Notes: generated by a model not told the origin, from the letters alone. Numbered from the stretch's first letter, positions 1 through 9,074 are shown. The stretch is DNA of 17,318 nt from NBML01 sp029939535 (GCA_029939535.1 JAOZST010000072.1:1-17318), one strand, 5' to 3'. Made by a program: numbers and translations.

Positions 1-39
1 TTTAGATTATTCCTTTTAAAATTTACAGGAACTCTTTCC

Positions 40-927
40 TTGAAACGTCAAAACATAGACAAAGGAGTGAACTCAGTATTTTTACTGGTTGCACTCTTTT
101 CCATCACAGCCCTGTCTTTGATAATGGTTTTCCTGTTTATGGAAGGCATGCCCATTTTTGATCATATCAGCCTGAAAGACTTTATTTTTGGAAAATACTG
201 GTATCCCACAGATGATCCTGCAGATTTTGGAATTTTATCCCTTATACTGGGATCAATCTGTGTAACTTTTCTTTCCGGTGTTATTGCCATTCCTCTGGGA
301 ATTATGACTGCTGTGTATCTTGCAGAGATCGCTCCCACCAGGGTGGCAGAGATTGTAAAACCCATTGTGGAACTCATGGCTTCCATGCCGTCTGTTGTGA
401 TCGGATTTTTCGGCATGGTGGTGGTGGCCCCCTTTATCCAGCAGGTCTTTGATATTCCCGTGGGATTAAATATGTTCAATGCTTCCATGATGCTGGCATT
501 CATGGCTATTCCCACCATATGCAGTATCTCGGAGGATGCGATTTTTTCCGTTCCCACAGCCTTAAAAGAAGCCTCCTTTGCCCTGGGTGCAACCCATTTT
601 GAAACCATTGTAAAAATCATTATACCGGCATCTCTTTCAGGAATATGCACGGCTGTAATTCTCGGGCTTTCCAGGGCCATTGGAGAAACCATGGTAGTGC
701 TTATGGCTGCAGGGGGTGCTGCAATGATTCCCGGCTCCATTTTTGATCCCATACGGCCTTTGCCGGCAAGCATTGCCGCTGAAATGGCAGAAGCCCCCTT
801 TGGCAGTGAACACTACCATGCACTCTTTGCCATTGGCATTGTTTTGTTTATATTTACTTTTATTTTTAATTTGATTGCCGATTATATTTCCCATAGATTC
901 AGACAAGTGGGGGAGGCCTCCCTGTGA
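40..927 (+). CDS. pstC: Phosphate ABC transporter permease PstC
   Basis: Inner-membrane permease that pairs with PstA to form the channel of the PstSCAB high-affinity phosphate importer. The 295-residue product has about six hydrophobic segments (near residues 12-36, 66-96, 108-132, 147-165, 195-225 and 262-284). The permease EAA loop is at about 176-198 (KEASFALGATHF followed by IPAS), and a typical PstC motif SRAIGETMVVLMAAG is at 211-225. The chosen start is TTG at 40, with AGGA at 27-30 nine bases upstream. The frame is open to the left edge, so a start outside the window cannot be excluded, but TM1 already begins near residue 12 and the length is normal. The reading frame overlaps the start of pstA. 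A pstS gene would be expected just upstream. Identity is confident; the exact start is less so. Confidence 0.95.
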   Translation: MKRQNIDKGVNSVFLLVALFSITALSLIMVFLFMEGMPIFDHISLKDFIFGKYWYPTDDPADFGILSLILGSICVTFLSGVIAIPLGIMTAVYLAEIAPTRVAEIVKPIVELMASMPSVVIGFFGMVVVAPFIQQVFDIPVGLNMFNASMMLAFMAIPTICSISEDAIFSVPTALKEASFALGATHFETIVKIIIPASLSGICTAVILGLSRAIGETMVVLMAAGGAAMIPGSIFDPIRPLPASIAAEMAEAPFGSEHYHALFAIGIVLFIFTFIFNLIADYISHRFRQVGEASL

Positions 928-1784
928 TGATAAAACAACGGTTAATACGCCAGAACCTCTTTTTTTCTTTTTTAAAAATAGCTGCCCTGCTCAATGGTAC
1001 AGCCCTGGCAATTATTTTATATTTTATCCTGTCCCGGGGCTGGCAAGCTATTTCATGGGAATTTTTAACCCAGGCGCCCAGGGATTCCATGACAGCCGGG
1101 GGTATTCTCCCCTGCATTGTGGGGACCCTTGCTTTGTGTCTGGTCACCATTATAGTGGCATTGCCAATTGGTGTTGCATCTGCCATATATCTGACCGAGT
1201 ATGCCGCCCAGGGAAAGATTGTCAGAATTATCAGGTTGGGGATTAATAACCTGGCCGGGGTTCCTTCCATTGTGTTTGGGTTATTTGGCCTGGCCTTTTT
1301 TTGTATTGTGCTGAAAATGGGGGTATCTGTTGCTGCTGGCGGGCTGACTCTGGGGATCATGACCCTGCCCGTTATCATTGGTGCATCTGAAGAGGCCTTA
1401 AAATCAGTTCCCAATACCTATAGGGAGGCCTCCCTGGCCATGGGGGCAACAAAGTGGCAGACAATCTGGAAAATTGTCCTGCCCTGTGCTTTCCCCGGCA
1501 TTATTACAGGGTCAATACTGGGTCTGAGCCGGGCTGCAGGAGAAACCGCTCCAATCATGTATACGGGTGCTGTGTTTTTTACCCCGGATTTTCCAGGATC
1601 AATTATGGATGAGGTCATGGCTCTACCCTATCATATTTACGTTCTGGCCACTGCCGGGACCCAGATCCAGGCAACCCGGCACCTTCAATATGGGACTGCA
1701 CTGGTTTTAATTGCCCTGGTATTTGGAATGAATCTGGCTGCCATAATCCTGCGGTCTAAAATGAGAAAAAAATTAAGGATATAG
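924..1784 (+). CDS. pstA: Phosphate ABC transporter permease PstA
   Basis: Second permease subunit of the phosphate importer. The 286-residue protein has a TM segment at about 18-37, a core of five more hydrophobic segments, the EAA loop at about 168-188 (REASLAMGATKWQT then IWKIVLP), and SRAAGETAPIMYTGA at 202-216, which is characteristic of PstA. The frame can start at GTG 924, with GGAGG at 912-916 seven bases upstream, or at ATG 927, which overlaps the pstC stop as TGATG. The two differ by one residue. The overlap implies translational coupling with pstC, as expected for equimolar permease subunits. No defect is seen. Confidence 0.95.
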   Translation: MMIKQRLIRQNLFFSFLKIAALLNGTALAIILYFILSRGWQAISWEFLTQAPRDSMTAGGILPCIVGTLALCLVTIIVALPIGVASAIYLTEYAAQGKIVRIIRLGINNLAGVPSIVFGLFGLAFFCIVLKMGVSVAAGGLTLGIMTLPVIIGASEEALKSVPNTYREASLAMGATKWQTIWKIVLPCAFPGIITGSILGLSRAAGETAPIMYTGAVFFTPDFPGSIMDEVMALPYHIYVLATAGTQIQATRHLQYGTALVLIALVFGMNLAAIILRSKMRKKLRI

Positions 1785-1788
1785 CTGA

Positions 1789-2568
1789 ATGCAAACCAAT
1801 ATAAATCTTCAAAACAATATAAAAATGAATACCAGGGATCTGGATTTTTTTTATGGAGATTTCCAGGCCCTTCACCATGTTTCCATTGAGTTTTTCCAAA
1901 ACCGGGTGACCGCATTAATCGGACCCTCTGGTTGTGGAAAAAGCACATATTTAAGGTGTTTGAACAGAATGAACGATTTGATTCCAGGAACCAGGGTAAA
2001 GGGCCAGGCCATGCTGGACACCCAGGATATTTATGATCCCTCCCTGGATGTTGTCACCCTGCGAAGACGGGTTGGAATGGTTTTTCAAAAGCCCAACCCC
2101 TTTCCAAAATCAATTTTTGAAAACATTGCCTATGGATTAAAGGTAAATGGGATTAAGAACAGGGCAGACATCACCCTGATTGTTGAAAAAAGCCTGAAAC
2201 AGGCCGCCATCTGGGATGAAGTCAAAGACAGGCTCAATGAATCTGCCTTAGGGCTTTCCGGGGGACAGCAGCAGCGTCTTTGCATTGCCCGGGCCCTTGC
2301 AGTGGGCCCTGAAATATTGTTAATGGATGAGCCTGCCTCAGCCCTTGACCCCATTGCCACCCAGAAAATTGAAGAATTGATTGGTCTACTTTCATGCAAA
2401 CTGACCATTATTATCGTGACCCATAACATGCAGCAGGCTGCAAGGGTTTCCAACAAGACAGCCTTTTTTTATATGGGCAAACTCATTGAAATCAATGATA
2501 CAGACACTTTGTTTACAAACCCTGACTTAAAACAGACAGAAGATTATATCACCGGAAGATTTGGTTAA
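1789..2568 (+). CDS. pstB: Phosphate ABC transporter ATP-binding protein PstB
   Basis: Cytoplasmic ATPase that powers the PstCA channel. The 259-residue sequence is canonical: Walker A GPSGCGKS at 45-52, the PstB-specific RCLNRMNDLIPG just after it, Q-loop within VGMVFQKPNPFPKSI (Q100), ABC signature LSGGQQQRLCIARALAV at 156-172, Walker B ILLMDEP at 176-182, H-loop THNMQQAARVS (H212), and the family C-terminus EDYITGRFG. It lies four bases after the pstA stop. A second in-frame ATG at 1825 (residue 13) is a possible alternative start, because the family usually has a shorter leader before the strand that opens the domain. Confidence 0.97.
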   Translation: MQTNINLQNNIKMNTRDLDFFYGDFQALHHVSIEFFQNRVTALIGPSGCGKSTYLRCLNRMNDLIPGTRVKGQAMLDTQDIYDPSLDVVTLRRRVGMVFQKPNPFPKSIFENIAYGLKVNGIKNRADITLIVEKSLKQAAIWDEVKDRLNESALGLSGGQQQRLCIARALAVGPEILLMDEPASALDPIATQKIEELIGLLSCKLTIIIVTHNMQQAARVSNKTAFFYMGKLIEINDTDTLFTNPDLKQTEDYITGRFG

Positions 2569-2579
2569 GGAGAATAAAG

Positions 2580-3227
2580 ATGCCCGGCCATCTGCAAAGA
2601 GCAATAGAAAAAATTAAAAAAGAGATCCTGTCCCTTGGAGCAATGGTGGAGGATCGGCTGCAAAAGGCAATTTATGCCATACAATCAGGGGATTTAAAGC
2701 TGGCCCAAAAGATTATAGACACTGATTTTCAAATTGATGAGCGTGAAATAGAAGTGGAAGAAGAGTGCCTGAAAATACTGGCCCTGTACCAGCCCGTTGC
2801 CACGGATTTACGATTTCTTGTGGCAGTGATAAAAATAAATAATGATCTGGAAAGAATCGCTGACTATGCATCCAGTATAGCACAAAGGTTTAAAAGTTCT
2901 TCCCAGTATCCCCATAAATTTAAATATGACTATGCCTCCATGGCTGAACAGGCGGCAAAGATGCTGAAAATGAGCCTGGACGCACTGGTACGAATGGATG
3001 TGGACATGGCCTGCCAGGTCAGGGATATGGATGAGGATGTGAATATCATGAGAAACGAGGCCTATGATTCAATGAAAAAAGATATTCAGGCTTATCCCCA
3101 AATGGTGGGTGAAATTATTAATATGTACCTTATTTCAAGGCATTTGGAAAGAGTAGGAGACCATACCACCAATATCGCAGAAGAGGTTATATATCTTATA
3201 GAGGGTGAAATTGTCCGTCATAAATGA
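2580..3227 (+). CDS. phoU: Phosphate transport regulator PhoU
   Basis: PhoU is a helical cytoplasmic protein that links the Pst transporter to the PhoR kinase and keeps the Pho regulon off when phosphate is plentiful. The 215-residue product shows the two symmetric three-helix repeats with the metal-binding motifs ERIAD (91-95) and ERVGD (190-194). The first repeat also carries the family stretch QPVATDLRFLVAVIKINNDL (71-90). AAGGAG sits just upstream of the ATG, and the gene follows pstB by 11 bases, so it belongs to the pst transcript. Length is typical and no key residue is missing. Confidence 0.95.
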   Translation: MPGHLQRAIEKIKKEILSLGAMVEDRLQKAIYAIQSGDLKLAQKIIDTDFQIDEREIEVEEECLKILALYQPVATDLRFLVAVIKINNDLERIADYASSIAQRFKSSSQYPHKFKYDYASMAEQAAKMLKMSLDALVRMDVDMACQVRDMDEDVNIMRNEAYDSMKKDIQAYPQMVGEIINMYLISRHLERVGDHTTNIAEEVIYLIEGEIVRHK

Positions 3228-3305
3228 GCCATAGGATGGAAATATTGAGATCTCTGAAAAGGAAGACTATTTCTCTTGCTACTCACAATTCATATCTATT
3301 TATAT

Positions 3306-3333
3306 TTGACAAATGGATTTGATTTTATAAAAT
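3306..3333 (+). promoter_or_regulatory. Sigma-70-type promoter for phoB-phoR
   Basis: TTGACA (3306-3311, six of six) is followed after 16 bases by TAAAAT (3328-3333, five of six). This predicts transcription from about 3340, roughly 47 bases before the phoB ATG. It lies in the 159-base gap between phoU and phoB and would let phoBR be transcribed independently of pst. I see no convincing Pho box beside it. The call rests on sequence match only. Confidence 0.55.
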
Positions 3334-3386
3334 TCAAAGCATGTCAAAATAAATTTAATGGTGAATTAAAAGCACAGGAAAAGAAA

Positions 3387-4076
3387 ATGCCAAAAGAAAC
3401 CATCTTAATTGTGGATGATGAAGAAGACATCATTGAATTGATAAAATATAATCTTAAAAATGAGGGATACTCCATACTCACAGCCCCGACCGGTGAACAG
3501 GCCATTAAAACTGCCAGGTATTCCCATCCGGATCTCATGGTTCTTGATTTGATGCTTCCTGGTATGGACGGTCTTGAAGTAACAAAATACCTAAAGAATA
3601 ATGAACACACCCATGATATCCCCATTGTAATGCTGACGGCAAAAGGAGAAGAATCAGATATTATTACAGGTCTTGAACTTGGGGCAAATGACTATATATC
3701 AAAACCTTTCAGTCCAAAAATCCTGGTTGCCAGAATCCGGGCTATTCTGCGGAGGCGTAATCAGACAGCCCCTGATTCATTGGACAGGATAAAACAGGAG
3801 GGGGATATGATCATTGACCAGGGAAAACATTTGGTCACCATTAAAGGGAATCCAGTGGATCTGACCCTGTCGGAATTTGAACTTCTTTCTTTTCTTGCCC
3901 ATAAAAAAGGCTGGGTATTTACCAGGGGACAGATTGTTGATGCCATCAGGGGAGAAAACTATGCTGTAACAGAAAGAAGTATTGATGTGGTTATTGTTGG
4001 ATTGCGAAAAAAACTGAAAACTTATGCCTCTGCCATTGAAACGGTGAGAGGGGTTGGGTACAGGTTTAAAGAGTAA
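3387..4076 (+). CDS. phoB: Phosphate regulon response regulator PhoB
   Basis: OmpR/PhoB-family transcription factor, phosphorylated by PhoR. With the ATG at 3387 it has 229 residues. The receiver domain (about 4-120) has the acidic pair D10/D11, phospho-acceptor D54 in MVLDLMLPGMDG, T84 and K107 (SKPFSP). A winged helix (about 135-229) carries LTLSEFELLSFLA, RSIDVVIVGLRKKL and ETVRGVGYRF. The frame is open upstream to 3276, but that stretch overlaps the promoter at 3306-3333 and encodes nothing PhoB-like. ATG 3387 is preceded by AGGAAAAG and starts exactly where the family does. Seventeen bases separate it from phoR. Its position after pstCAB-phoU supports PhoB over a generic OmpR-type regulator. 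Confidence 0.93.
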   Translation: MPKETILIVDDEEDIIELIKYNLKNEGYSILTAPTGEQAIKTARYSHPDLMVLDLMLPGMDGLEVTKYLKNNEHTHDIPIVMLTAKGEESDIITGLELGANDYISKPFSPKILVARIRAILRRRNQTAPDSLDRIKQEGDMIIDQGKHLVTIKGNPVDLTLSEFELLSFLAHKKGWVFTRGQIVDAIRGENYAVTERSIDVVIVGLRKKLKTYASAIETVRGVGYRFKE

Positions 4077-4093
4077 AATACGGAGGTGAAAAT

Positions 4094-5869
4094 ATGCATA
4101 AGAAAAAACTGATATGGCAGATTTTTCCTTCGTTCCTGATTATTACCCTTGTCTCACTCACAGCAATTACCTCTTACTCAACCTCTTATTTTAAAGATTT
4201 TTTCCTGGAAAATTCAGAAAAAGAATTAACCATCAGGGCAAAACTTTTGGAAAAAAATTTTGCTGATATTTTAAAAACCAATCAGGACCCGATCCCCTAT
4301 ATTGATGAACAATGCAAGGATATTGGAAACAAAACCGGTACAAGGGTTACCATTATCCTGCCTTCCGGCATTGTTGCAGGGGATTCTTTCGTGGATGTAA
4401 CAGGAATGGAAAACCACAGGAAGCGACCGGAAATCATGGAAGCCCTGAAAAGAAAAAAAGGAGTTTCCATACGCTACAGCGCAACCCTTGATAAAAATAT
4501 GATGTATATTGCACTTCCAGTTATTCTTGAAGGAAGAGTTATCGCTGTTGTACGAACATCCATATCCATCTCTGATCTGGACAAACAGATCCTGTCCATA
4601 AGAAATAATATCCTTATTGTGCTGTTTATCACCATTTTAGCTGCCATTGCTGCAAGTTTGTATGTGACCAGAAAAATTACCCAGCCCATTGAGGAAATGA
4701 AAAAAGGGGCAATCATTTTTGCCCGGGGAAATCTGGGAGCACGCCTAGCTATACCTGATTCTGAAGAATTATCTGAGCTTGCAATTACCATGAACCAGAT
4801 GGCTGAAAGCCTTGATGGCAAAATAAAAGAGATTAAGAATCGGAGCATGGAATTGGAGGCAGTTCATTCAAGTATGCTGGAAGGCGTCATTGCCCTGGAC
4901 AATGATGAAAAAATCATCACCATTAACCGGGCAGCAGCAAGAATCTTTGATTTTGCGGAATCAAAATTTAAAGCCCAATATATTTTTGAGGTGGCAAGGA
5001 ATTTTGAGCTTCAAAAATTTATTCACAAGGCTTTGGCAATCCATGGACCGATTGAAGATGATATTATAATTACAGGAGATCAAGACCTTATATTAAATAT
5101 ACATTCCACAGCCCTTTTTAATACCAGAGAACAACGCATGGGAACCTTGATTATTTTCCATGATATCACCAGGATCAGACGTCTTGAAAGGATGCATAAG
5201 GATTTTGCAGCCAATGTGTCCCATGAGCTGAAAACCCCTTTGACAACCATTAAAGGATTTATCGAAACCCTCCAGGAAATGATTGCCTCAAATGAGTCAA
5301 AAGAAAGTGAAAACTTTTTAAAAATTATTGAAAAAAATGTAAACCGGATGATTGAACTGATCAATGATCTTCTGGCACTATCAAAACTTGAACGTATGCA
5401 GGGAAAAGATATTATTTTTGAAAACCAGAATATGGCAACTTTAATCCAGGGAGCTGTCAATCTCTGCCATAAAAGTATCAAAGCAAAGAATATTACCATC
5501 GATATTGACTGCCCCGGGGATATCATGGCCAGGGTAGATCCCATTCTCATGGAGCAGGCAATGATCAATCTTGTGGACAACTCTGTTAAATACAGTCATG
5601 AAAACAGATCTATTACCATAAAGGTTTCAAAAACAGATAAGATTTTAGAAATTGTGATTAATGACAATGGCTGGGGAATTGATAAGGAACACTTATCAAA
5701 AATTTTTAACCGGTTTTACAGAGTGGACCGGGCAAGAAGCCGCCATGAGGGAGGCACAGGTCTTGGCCTTGCCATTGTTAAACATATCATCCAGTATCAC
5801 CATGGAAAAATTGATGTCCAAAGCCAAAAAAATATTGGAAGTTCCTTTAAAATCCATATCCCTGCCTGA
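4094..5869 (+). CDS. phoR: Phosphate regulon sensor histidine kinase PhoR
   Basis: Membrane sensor kinase that phosphorylates PhoB. Domains in the 591 residues: TM1 about 9-28; an extracytoplasmic region about 32-168, larger than in E. coli PhoR, which has almost none; TM2 about 171-191; HAMP about 192-245; PAS about 252-360 (ending with IIFHDITRIRRLE); dimerisation/phospho-acceptor domain with SHELKTPLTT, H377; then the ATPase domain with N-box INLVDNSVKYS (491-501), G1 DNGWGI (524-529) and G2 GGTGLGLAI (553-561). GGAGG lies eight bases before the ATG. The extracytoplasmic domain could sense something directly, as in Gram-positive PhoR; this is an inference. Pairing with PhoB rests on adjacency. 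Confidence 0.92.
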   Translation: MHKKKLIWQIFPSFLIITLVSLTAITSYSTSYFKDFFLENSEKELTIRAKLLEKNFADILKTNQDPIPYIDEQCKDIGNKTGTRVTIILPSGIVAGDSFVDVTGMENHRKRPEIMEALKRKKGVSIRYSATLDKNMMYIALPVILEGRVIAVVRTSISISDLDKQILSIRNNILIVLFITILAAIAASLYVTRKITQPIEEMKKGAIIFARGNLGARLAIPDSEELSELAITMNQMAESLDGKIKEIKNRSMELEAVHSSMLEGVIALDNDEKIITINRAAARIFDFAESKFKAQYIFEVARNFELQKFIHKALAIHGPIEDDIIITGDQDLILNIHSTALFNTREQRMGTLIIFHDITRIRRLERMHKDFAANVSHELKTPLTTIKGFIETLQEMIASNESKESENFLKIIEKNVNRMIELINDLLALSKLERMQGKDIIFENQNMATLIQGAVNLCHKSIKAKNITIDIDCPGDIMARVDPILMEQAMINLVDNSVKYSHENRSITIKVSKTDKILEIVINDNGWGIDKEHLSKIFNRFYRVDRARSRHEGGTGLGLAIVKHIIQYHHGKIDVQSQKNIGSSFKIHIPA

Positions 5870-5886
5870 TTTTTCACGAATAAAGA

Positions 5887-5916
5887 TTGACTAACACTCT
5901 GATTTTAATCTATATA
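5887..5916 (+). promoter_or_regulatory. Candidate sigma-70 promoter for hisS-aspS
   Basis: TTGACT (5887-5892, five of six) is followed after 18 bases by TATATA (5911-5916, four of six), within the 99-base gap between phoR and hisS. It is plausible because hisS starts a new functional unit, but AT-rich DNA gives chance matches. No clear terminator for phoR was seen in the same gap. Confidence 0.35.
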
Positions 5917-5968
5917 TATCGTTTGTGTTCATTTTTGGTAATAATTTTAATTAATAAAGATAACGAAA

Positions 5969-7240
5969 ATGCAGACCATACGAGGGTTTAGAGATATACT
6001 GCCGGAACATATATCCCTGTGGCAGAAAGTTGAAAAAGAGGCTTTTGCCCTGTTTGAATCATTTGGATTCAGGGAAATTAGGATACCTATTCTGGAAAAA
6101 ACACAGCTTTTTGCCAGGAGCATAGGAGAGACAACCGATATTGTTGAAAAGGAAATGTATACCTTTCCCGATAGAAAAGGGGAAAAACTGACCCTGAGAC
6201 CTGAAGCAACTGCATCCATCTGCCGTTCCTATATTCAGCACAAAATGTACGCCACAGACCCGGTGAGAAAATTTTACATGACCGGGCCCATGTTCAGGAG
6301 GGAAAGACCTCAAAAGGGAAGATACCGTCAATTCTATCAGATCGATGCCGAGGTGTTCGGCATTGAATCCCCCTATATTGATATTGAACTGATTTTTCTG
6401 CTCAATGAACTGTTCAAGCGGCTGGGGCTCACCGGCTTAAGCGCCCATATCAACAGCCTTGGATGTCCGGAATGCCGACCATCCTTCCAGAAAGCCTTGA
6501 TGGATTTTCTTGGGGAAAGAAAAGAAAAGCTCTGCGACAACTGCATCAGGCGCATGGCAAAAAACCCGTTACGGATTCTGGACTGCAAGGTATCAACCTG
6601 CCAGGATGCCCTTAAAGGAGCGCCTGCCACCATTGACCATCTCTGCCCTGCCTGTGATGATCATTTTACCATTGTCCGGACCACCCTGGAAAAACAGGGG
6701 GTTGATTTTTCCGTGGACAAATCCCTTGTCAGGGGCCTGGATTATTACACCCGGACTGCCTGGGAGATCCAGACCACCAGCCTGGGTGCCCAGAGCGCCG
6801 TGGCCGGGGGCGGCAGATATGATGGACTTGTAAAGGAACTGGGAGGGCCTGAAACTCCTGCCATTGGATTTGCCATCGGGTTTGACCGCCTAGTGGAAGT
6901 CATGGAACAACTTGATAGGGAACAACTTGATATTGAATCAAAAAAATTGTCCCTGGACCTGTTCATTGTTGCCCTGGGGGATGCAGCCCTGGAAAAAGCC
7001 TATTTCTGGTCCTGTGATTTGAACAGGGCAGGAGTAAGGACTATGGTTGATTTCAGGGGGAAAAGCCTTAAAAGCCTTATGAAAAGGGCAGACAAATTAA
7101 AGGCCTCCCATGTGCTCATTGCCGGGGAAAATGAATTGAACGATAATAAACTCATACTGAGAAATATGAATACAAAAAACCAGACCTTTGTCCCCATTGA
7201 AAACCTGGTGCCGGAACTGATGACAATTATCCAGAAATAA
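5969..7240 (+). CDS. hisS: Histidine--tRNA ligase (HisRS)
   Basis: Class II aminoacyl-tRNA synthetase that charges tRNA-His. The 423 residues contain motif 2 (FYMTGPMFRRERPQKGRYRQ, 102-121), the HisRS signatures RGLDYYTRT (255-263) and GGGRYDGLV (280-288), motif 3 (AIGFAIGFDRLVE, 298-310), and a C-terminal anticodon-binding domain from about 328. The insertion between motif 2 and the signatures holds four cysteine pairs (C166/C169, C189/C192, C206/C211, C226/C229), three of them CxxC. Similar cysteines occur in some other bacterial HisRS, and a structural metal is possible. The ATG has only a weak purine-rich upstream stretch, but the conserved start (QTIRGFRDILPE) fixes it. The gene lies 22 bases upstream of aspS. 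Confidence 0.97.
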   Translation: MQTIRGFRDILPEHISLWQKVEKEAFALFESFGFREIRIPILEKTQLFARSIGETTDIVEKEMYTFPDRKGEKLTLRPEATASICRSYIQHKMYATDPVRKFYMTGPMFRRERPQKGRYRQFYQIDAEVFGIESPYIDIELIFLLNELFKRLGLTGLSAHINSLGCPECRPSFQKALMDFLGERKEKLCDNCIRRMAKNPLRILDCKVSTCQDALKGAPATIDHLCPACDDHFTIVRTTLEKQGVDFSVDKSLVRGLDYYTRTAWEIQTTSLGAQSAVAGGGRYDGLVKELGGPETPAIGFAIGFDRLVEVMEQLDREQLDIESKKLSLDLFIVALGDAALEKAYFWSCDLNRAGVRTMVDFRGKSLKSLMKRADKLKASHVLIAGENELNDNKLILRNMNTKNQTFVPIENLVPELMTIIQK

Positions 7241-7262
7241 TAATGAATTAAGGGAAAAAATA

Positions 7263-9050
7263 GTGAGTGATTTACTTGGAAAAATGAAACGAACCCATAC
7301 CTGTTCCGAACTGAGAGATACCAATATTGAACAGGAAGTTGTGTTAATGGGATGGGTACAGCACCGCAGGGACCACGGCGGAGTTATTTTTATTGATTTA
7401 CGGGATAGACAGGGCATTACCCAGATAGTATTTAACCCGGTCATATCGGAAAGTGTCCATGGAAAAGCCCAGGAAATCAGGAACGAATATGTCCTGGGTG
7501 TCAGAGGAAAAGTAGCTTCCCGGCCCGGGGACATGCGCAACTCCAATATGGAAACAGGAGACATTGAAATCCTTGTGGAGGAACTTAAGATTTTTTCCAG
7601 GGCAAAGACTCCGGCCTTTCAGATTGATGACCGGGTGGAAACCTCTGAAACCCTGCGGCTCCAATACCGTTATCTGGACCTGAGACGCCCCCAGCTTAAA
7701 AAGAATATCCTGGACAGGCACAAGGCTTCCATGGCCATCAGAAACTATCTGGACAGCAATGGATTTATTGATATTGAAACCCCTTTCCTGACCAAAAGTA
7801 CGCCTGAAGGCGCCAGGGATTATCTGGTTCCCTCAAGGGTGAATCCTGGAAATTTTTATGCCCTTCCCCAGTCCCCCCAGCTTTTTAAGCAGCTGCTGAT
7901 GATTTCGGGATTTGACCGGTATTACCAAATTGTCAAATGCTTCAGAGATGAAGATCTCAGGGCGGACCGCCAGCCGGAATTCACCCAGATTGATATGGAA
8001 CTTTCCTTTGTCAATGAAGATGAAATCATGGAAATTGCCCAGGGCCTGATCCAGAGTATCTTTAAACAGGTTCTTGGAAAAGACCTTACAACACCCTTTC
8101 CAGCTCTCACATATGATGAGGCCATGGAGCGGTTCGGCCTGGACCGGCCTGACATGAGATTCGGCCTTGAGCTGTGTAATGTATCGGACATTGTAAAGGA
8201 TGCAAATTTTAAAGTCTTTTCCAGTGTTGTTAAAAAAGGCGGCCTTGTCAAAGCCATAAATGCCAAGGGATGTGCCTCTTTCACCCGGAAACAGATTGAT
8301 GAGCTCACCGATTTCACAGCAGTTTACAAAGCCAAGGGACTTGCCTGGATAAAAATAAAGGAAGATCAGTGGCAGTCCCCCATTGCCAAGTTTTTCACCG
8401 ATGATGAAAAACAGGCCCTGGCCCAGCGCCTGGACCTTGAACCAGGGGATATTGTATTTTTTGTTGCAGACCAGCCAAAAATCACCAATGAGGCCCTGGG
8501 GCAGCTGAGAAATGAACTGGGACGCCGCCTGGAATTGATCTCCGATGATGTGTTTGCCTTTACCTGGGTTACACATTTTCCTTTGTTTGATTACGATGAA
8601 ACTGAAAAACGGTACCAGTCACTTCATCATCCCTTTACAGCCCCCCATGAAGAAGACATTGACAAGCTGTCCACAAATCCCCTGGATATCAAATCCAGAG
8701 CCTATGATCTGGTGCTCAACGGGATTGAAATCGGAGGAGGCAGTATTCGTATCCATGATACATATCTCCAGGAAAAAATTCTCAAATGCCTGGGTATTGA
8801 AGCAGAAGAAGCCCATGAAAAATTCGGGTTTCTCCTGGAAGCCCTGGAATCGGGAGCCCCTCCCCACGGAGGGATAGCCTTTGGCCTTGACCGGTTGATG
8901 ATGATATTGTGCAGGGAAGATTCCATCAGAAATGTCATTGCATTCCCCAAAACCCAAAAAGCCACCTGCCCATTGACGGAAGCGCCATCCAGAGCAGGTT
9001 CTGCCCAGCTCCAGGAACTGGCCATCAAGGTGTCCAGAATACCAGAATAA
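7263..9050 (+). CDS. aspS: Aspartate--tRNA ligase, bacterial type (AspRS)
   Basis: Class II synthetase of 595 residues. It has an N-terminal OB-fold anticodon domain (to about 115), motif 1 around 168-190 (ETPFLTKSTPEGARDYLVPS), motif 2 CFRDEDLRADRQPEFTQID (226-244), the bacterial GAD insertion (about 300-415), and motif 3 GIAFGLDRL (537-545). The OB-fold has RRDHGGVIF (35-43) with H38. A histidine here is typical of non-discriminating bacterial AspRS, which also charge tRNA-Asn for amidation by GatCAB; discriminating enzymes such as E. coli's have leucine. Start: GTG 7263 with AGGG at 7251-7254; ATG 7284 (residue 8) is an alternative. It shares a transcript with hisS, a common bacterial pairing. 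Confidence 0.96.
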   Translation: MSDLLGKMKRTHTCSELRDTNIEQEVVLMGWVQHRRDHGGVIFIDLRDRQGITQIVFNPVISESVHGKAQEIRNEYVLGVRGKVASRPGDMRNSNMETGDIEILVEELKIFSRAKTPAFQIDDRVETSETLRLQYRYLDLRRPQLKKNILDRHKASMAIRNYLDSNGFIDIETPFLTKSTPEGARDYLVPSRVNPGNFYALPQSPQLFKQLLMISGFDRYYQIVKCFRDEDLRADRQPEFTQIDMELSFVNEDEIMEIAQGLIQSIFKQVLGKDLTTPFPALTYDEAMERFGLDRPDMRFGLELCNVSDIVKDANFKVFSSVVKKGGLVKAINAKGCASFTRKQIDELTDFTAVYKAKGLAWIKIKEDQWQSPIAKFFTDDEKQALAQRLDLEPGDIVFFVADQPKITNEALGQLRNELGRRLELISDDVFAFTWVTHFPLFDYDETEKRYQSLHHPFTAPHEEDIDKLSTNPLDIKSRAYDLVLNGIEIGGGSIRIHDTYLQEKILKCLGIEAEEAHEKFGFLLEALESGAPPHGGIAFGLDRLMMILCREDSIRNVIAFPKTQKATCPLTEAPSRAGSAQLQELAIKVSRIPE

Positions 9051-9074
9051 AAGCACAAAGAATAATTCCAAAAC

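Noticed and set aside
162..773. Open frame of 203 codons on the minus strand inside pstC
   Set aside because: It is antisense to a complete pstC, has no family-like features and no convincing ribosome site. Similar antisense frames in aspS (7833-8576) and in the mttB region on the plus strand (16172-16675) were rejected for the same reason.
3276..3386. N-terminal extension of PhoB by 37 residues
   Set aside because: It overlaps a strong promoter, encodes no receiver-like sequence, and the ATG at 3387 has a ribosome site and the family's normal beginning.
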